Position numbers and translations under genes: made by a program. Below the pieces are notes generated by a model, which worked only from the letters and a program-made list of their open reading frames with translations, did not search any database and was not told the origin of the DNA. A stretch of 64,000 nucleotides of DNA. Source: Mesomycoplasma ovipneumoniae (GTDB lineage: Bacteria > Bacillota_I > Bacilli_A > Mycoplasmatales > Metamycoplasmataceae). Positions within the stretch are counted from its first letter, which is position 1. Each line of letters opens with the position of its first letter. The stretch covers positions 558,001 through 622,000 of the forward strand of contig NZ_CP146003.1 in assembly GCF_038095975.1 (NCBI RefSeq), given 5' to 3'. Shown piece after piece: positions 56,035 to 64,000 of this stretch.

Positions 56035-58396
56035 GGTTTATTGCAAAAAAATGCACGCTTTCTATAAGTTCTTCTTGATTATTTATTCAAATTTTTACAG
56101 GTTTTTTATTGAAATTTTCAACCCGAAAAGTCGAGTGATCAATTCTTACTTGTAAATTTGCCCCTTGAAAGCTAAAGTTATAAATTAATGAATTTCACTC
56201 TTTTGGTAAATTAGGTTTTAAATGAATTTTATGGTCAAAATAAGTTAGACCACCAAAACCAAAAACAACCATTTGTCAAATTGCAGCAAGCGATCCGGCA
56301 TGAATTCCAGCATCAGAACTTTTCATGTTTTGGCCTAAGTCAATGTTAATTCCGTACTGAAAAAGTTGATAAGCTTTATCAATTTTGTTAAGTCTTATTG
56401 CTTCAATTGCATAAGTTGCTGCCGAAAGTGAGGAGTCATGTGTTGTAATTTCCTCGTAAAAATCAAAGTTTTTTGCTCTAATTTCTTCAGAATACAACTC
56501 AGGAAAAAGATATAAAAGTAAGACAACATCAGCTTGTTTAACTAGTTGAGATGCAAGAATTTTTTGTCCTTTTACAAGTGAAAAAAGTTTTTTTCCTGCA
56601 TCACCAAGCATTTTAAATTCGCTAATATCGTTTCGTTCTAGCTCTAAAAAGCTGTCATTTTCGGCGATAATTAGCTCTGAATTTGGTTTTTGTTGGACTA
56701 AATTTTGTCCAACAATTTTGATTTTTTCAAAATCAATTTTATAAGGAATTTTTGCTAGAACTTGGGTAAATACTGGAGTATTTTTTATTTTTTCAAAATA
56801 AAAAAGCGCTAGATCTAGGTTATATTTTGCCATTGCGTTAATATAGGCCGAATTGTTAATATTGCCTTTGTATTCATTTGGACCCATTACATCGTTAATT
56901 TCAAATTTTCCGTCAGTAGTTTTTTCAGCACGGTTAGAGTAAAATCAAGCAGTATCAAAAATTATTTCATAGCCGTATTTTTCCATGAAATCTTGATCCA
57001 AAGTAACAACAAAATATTGTTGAATTGCATATGCAATGTCAGCTGAGACGTGAATTTCTTGACGGGCAGAGGCAATTGGGACTTGTTTTCCAGAAATTAT
57101 ATCAACTTGACCTCAAATTGGACAGACTTCGCCATCTTTAGGAAGGGCCATCTCTCAGGGAAATTGGGCTCCTTCAAGGTTAGATTCTTGGGGTCTGACT
57201 TTAACAGAAGCAGCTTTTTTTCGGGCGGCATCTAAGCCTTTATAACGATAAATTAATAAATTTCTGACAACATTAGGCTCAACAAAAAGATAATTAGGAT
57301 TAATAAAAAATTCTGAATCTCAATAAGTATGACCTTGATATCCTTCGCCGGTTAGGCCTTTGGCTCCTGCGTTAATTTCGGTGGAATTTTTGCGAAAAAG
57401 TCCATTTAGATGATAAAGGCCAAAATCAAGTCCAAGCTGGTCAAATTGGGAATTTGAGTCAATTTTGACAAGAAATTTTTGTCATAAATTTCTGTCAAAG
57501 GCCTGGCTTGATTCTAAAAAAGACTCATGAAAATCGACCTCTAGTAAAGTTTTTAGTGTTAAATTTGCTTGTTTTTCAAGGTCAATATCTTCAATTAAAT
57601 TTTCGGAGTCATCAATGGAAGTATGAACTGACATTAATTTTATCAGACTTATTTTTGTTCCTTTTTTGAATTTTCCTTTGATTCGAAACAGTATTAGTCG
57701 TCTTGAGGCATCAACTTGAAAATTGTCATCTCCAGGTTTTATTCTTTGGCCGTTTACTTCAAAATGGCAAACTAAATTGTGAATAACTAACAAATTTGAG
57801 CTAGTTGAACGTTGTTTTAACTGCAGAGCATTTTCAAAAGGGCGAAATTTTTCACCTTCGGCAAAGTGCTGAGTTCCTGTGTTTGTGTTTTGGGCATTAA
57901 TTTGTGGACGAAATTCAATTTGAACATATTCATTTTCAGGGTTGACTTCAAGAATTTCAACCTCAATTTTTTGAGCATAAAAATTGAGGTTCTGATGTGA
58001 AACAAAACGAAAACTGTCGATTTTTATAGTATTTTTTTGGCGGCTGAGTTTAACTGAACGCGATAGAGATCCATTTTTTATGTCAAAAACTTTTTGATAT
58101 TGGTCTTCAGAATCAAGAATTAAGGGCTGTTCATTTATAAACATTGGGGTTGTAATTAAGTCAGCCAAATTACAAATTTCCGGAACTTCATGTTCAACAT
58201 CTTTGTTAAAAACACCACTTACAAAAAATCCTGGTTTATTATAATAATCAGGTTCTTCGTCACTACTTCTGAGACCTAAATATCCATTTGTTAAGGCAAA
58301 AATTGATTCAGTTTTTCCTGTAAATCTTCGGTCAAAGCCATTTTGAATAACTAGTTTTTTTAAATTATCATACGTTAAAAATTGGTTAGTTTTCAT
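56024..58396 (-). CDS. Glycoside hydrolase family 65 disaccharide phosphorylase
   Basis: 790 residues, normal for GH65. N-terminal beta-sandwich, then the (alpha/alpha)6 barrel. YQGHTYWDSEFFINPNYLF matches the substrate-contact region, and DVMGPNEYKGNINNSAYIN contains the general acid Glu. The family phosphorolyses maltose, trehalose, kojibiose or nigerose to beta-glucose 1-phosphate and glucose; I cannot choose among them. The neighbouring pgmB fits this product, and the GH13 enzymes upstream favour a maltose-type substrate. Several Trp are TGA. Confidence 0.88.
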
Positions 58397-58397
58397 T

Positions 58398-62044
<3,647 letters not shown>

Positions 62045-62316
62045 GTTTACACCTAAATAATAAAAAAATTTGGCAAATTATTGGCAAAAATTTAAATAAT
62101 TTAATATAACTTGCCGAAAAATAAATGCAAAATTTAAATTTTTATATTTAAATAATAAAAAAATTGCATTCTACTATTTTAGCATAAAAAAATTCTTTTT
62201 ATTTTTTTTTAATTATTTTTTCAGGCCGTCTCTAAACAATGATTGCTTGAGATATTTTTTTTAGTCACCTTCTAAGCTGACCTAGAAAATACCATTCCTT
62301 AGATAATCAAACAAAC
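62045..62316. other. A+T-rich leader region upstream of the alpha-glucan operon
   Basis: No gene. The operon promoter should lie here, but I see no box clearly better than chance. The left part is a run of AT-only sequence, and the right part leads into the X-family leader remnant. Confidence 0.4.
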
Positions 62317-62395
62317 CAAACTAAAAAAGCTAAAATTTTACTTGAAAAGCAAAATTATGAAATTTTTAAACTGCTTTTTTAGTTTAAAACACTAG
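62317..62395 (+). pseudogene. Remnant of the X-family copy 2 leader
   Basis: About 75 bp match, in inverted orientation, the upstream region and first codons of the gene at 51356. The frame MKFLNCFFSLKH ends at once in TAG, where the sequence passes into dispersed element copy E. Confidence 0.65.
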
Positions 62396-62865
62396 CAAAA
62401 ATCAAGTTATAACAAAATAACAAAAATCACAAAAAAATACAACTACTATTTAAACTCAATGCAAATAGAAAACTCGTTTTTATTTGCATCGAGCCTAAAA
62501 AATATATGAAGTTTTGAAAGAACAATAACTAAAAGCCCTAAATTTGTAGATTTCTAAACGGGTAAATTCAAGGCATTCCATCATATTTAAAAATATAATG
62601 GATAATTCGCATTTTCTGATTTTTTTATGACAAAACCATAACTAATTCCCCCTTAATTCAATATCAATTTATTAATTATTCTTAGTGATGCTTATTATAA
62701 CATAATTTTTTCTTAGACCAAGCATTTTTTTTTTTTTTTTGCAAAAGCCTAAATTCAAAATAATAAAAATTATGATTTTAGGACAAAAACACGGATTTAC
62801 CGGTATTTTTGCCTATTTGTATTCACTAAAAAGTGAATTTTTGCCATCAAGCTAGGAAACTTGGG
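62382..62865 (-). repeat. Dispersed element copy E
   Basis: Minus strand. T16 on the plus strand (62725-62740), -35 TTGGTC (62716-62721 complement), 16 bp spacer, TATAAT (62694-62699 complement) and MVLS-stop leader from ATG 62639. The second stem keeps pairing through two G-U pairs and the third through one. The distal end is replaced by the X-family leader remnant. Its transcript would head toward the alpha-glucan operon. Confidence 0.85.
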
Positions 62866-63036
62866 AGAAACATGTTTTAATAGTTGGAATAATTATACAT
62901 TAATTTTGCAAAAAATAAAGAAAAATATTGATTTTGCACAAAAAAATAATTTTATAAGAATTTTTTGATATTTTTTGATTTTTTCAATAAAAAAATATTT
63001 TTTTTGATAAAATTACAAAAGAGTACGTATAAACAT

Positions 63037-63474
63037 ATGACAAATTCAAAACCAACGTTAAAAACAAGGTTTCGGTATATTTTTTTAGGAAAACTACCTC
63101 TTGAACGAAAGTACCGTCCTAAAATCATCGAATACTTTTATTTATTTATTGGAAATTTTGTAATTTCTACTTTTTGAGTATTAGTTTTATTAGCTTTTGG
63201 AAAATATGAATGGAAAATTTCCGAAAATTGAAGTCTAATTTTATCTAACGAATTTAGTAGTTATTTTTGAAAATTCATAATATCTATTAGCATAACAGCT
63301 TGAGTTGTCAATATTTTCTTATGTATTCACTTGATTTACATTCTTTCAAAAACTGAAGATTATAAATGGGTGACATTTTTGTCAATTTTTACTAATATTT
63401 TTCCCTTTTTTAGCTTTTTTAGCTTAATTATTTCAGTTTTTGGCTTTTTTAAACACAAAATTGTTTTTAAATAG
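63037..63474 (+). CDS. Small multi-pass membrane protein, unrecognised
   Basis: 145 residues from MTNSKPTLKTRFRYIF, with four hydrophobic segments (YFYLFIGNFVISTFWVLVLLAF, FWKFIISISITAWVVNIFL, CIHLIYIL, FLSIFTNIFPFFSFFSLII). Four Trp are TGA. It precedes a lipoprotein gene by 32 bp, perhaps as one transcript. An upstream in-frame ATG at 62965 has no ribosome site. Confidence 0.6.
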
Positions 63475-63506
63475 ATGTAAAAGTGTTTTTTTTGAAAGGA
63501 ATTATC

Positions 63507-64000
63507 ATGAAGAAAATAACAAAATCAATTTTTGGAATGGTTTCTTTTAGCCCGCTTGCCTTAATAGCTTGTGGGGGTCCTGTAAACGAATTTGCACATA
63601 ATAAAGAAATTATTGTCGCCGTTGACCCAGCCCAGACAAATTATTGAAAACAAAATATTGAAGAATTTAACAAAACTGATTCAGCAACAAAAAATGGCTT
63701 TAAAATTAGAACTATTTCCAAAAATGTCTTTTCAGCACTAGATTTTTCAACAGTTGGACATACAGACACAAACAATACACCCGATATTTTTTATGCACCT
63801 CAAGACCGAATTACCGACTTAGTCCAAGGTGGGGCAGTTTCTTATCTTAATGATTTTTTACCTAATTTATTTGATGAAATTACAGCTCAAATTGGCGCAA
63901 CAGCGACAGAAAAAGAAAATATGAGAAATTTCGGGACTGTTTTTGGCCTAAAAGATAACAGAGTCCACTCAGAATTTGTTGGAATCCAACACAACAAAGA
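63507..64000 (+). CDS. Solute-binding lipoprotein of an ABC transporter (5' part)
   Basis: The gene runs off the right edge; 164 residues are visible. Lipobox ...SPLALIAC (Cys20) after a short signal. The mature part resembles family 1 extracellular sugar-binding proteins: EIIVAVDPAQTNYWKQNIEEFNK, NTPDIFYAPQDRITDLVQGGAVSYLNDFLP. This pattern, and the adjacent alpha-glucan operon, suggest a maltodextrin-type ligand, but the substrate is inferred. Ribosome site AAAGGA 6 bp before ATG. Confidence 0.75.

Overview
The window comes from a mollicute that reads UGA as tryptophan. Nearly every long gene is open only if TGA is translated, base composition is strongly A+T rich, and genes are packed in short overlapping operons. 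Gene content points to the Mycoplasma (Mesomycoplasma) hyopneumoniae group, which includes M. flocculare, M. dispar, M. ovipneumoniae and M. conjunctivae. The pointers are a P97/P102-type adhesin gene pair, an IS1221-like IS3-family element, type 2 glycerol-3-phosphate oxidase, lipoproteins, an archaeal-type prolyl-tRNA synthetase and a minimal mraZ-rsmH-ftsZ cluster. I cannot fix the species from sequence alone.

Layout. 1-1356: the 3' part of a transglutaminase-like protein with BspA-type leucine-rich repeats. 1412-4740: a rearranged patch made of a glpO 3'-end remnant, a dispersed repeat split by an intact IS3-type element, and a second IS3-type element broken by one TAA codon. 4804-9123 (minus): glpO, a membrane protein, thrS and trpS. 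9190-15316 (plus): an EIIB-like protein, a large SF1 helicase, RNase HIII, a small UPF0154-like membrane protein and gpmI. 16025-18887: a lipoprotein, thioredoxin, proS, tRNA-Gln and tRNA-Tyr. 18965-20347: a membrane protein with a low-complexity N-terminus. 21057-23402: mraZ, rsmH and a divergent ftsZ behind a likely MraZ box. 23605-31435: nicotinate phosphoribosyltransferase, a TrmN6-like methylase, metG, a membrane protein, a DUF402 protein, rnc, a lipoprotein and a DUF31 serine-protease-like protein. 31438-31579 (minus): a probable small RNA with its own promoter and terminator. 31809-38796: a complete type I restriction-modification locus hsdM-hsdS-hsdR, with hsdS frameshifted at an 11-unit GA repeat. 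39479-46110 (minus): the P102-like and P97-like pair. 46953-54833 (minus): three tandem copies of an unrecognised large surface/membrane protein family, each broken at the same A-tract. 55372-62044 (minus): an alpha-glucan operon (pullulanase-like GH13, a second GH13, a GH65 phosphorylase and beta-phosphoglucomutase). 63037-64000: a membrane protein and the start of a solute-binding lipoprotein.

How it fits together. The sugar operon, with a solute-binding lipoprotein close by, would debranch and cut alpha-glucans and feed glucose phosphate to glycolysis, where gpmI acts. glpO oxidises glycerol 3-phosphate. Variation and surface functions dominate the accessory parts: a slippage-prone hsdS, adhesin paralogues, DUF31 and transglutaminase-like proteins, and tandem X-family genes with homopolymer and hexanucleotide tracts.

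The least expected feature is a dispersed element of about 500 bp present five times. Every copy has an A15-A16 tract abutting an invariant promoter (TTGGTC, 16 bp, TATAAT), a strong Shine-Dalgarno sequence with a tiny reading frame, and three hairpins whose pairing is kept by compensatory and wobble changes in the transcript strand. I read it as a family of structured RNAs. The IS3 element has landed exactly on the promoter of one copy and duplicated its -35 region.
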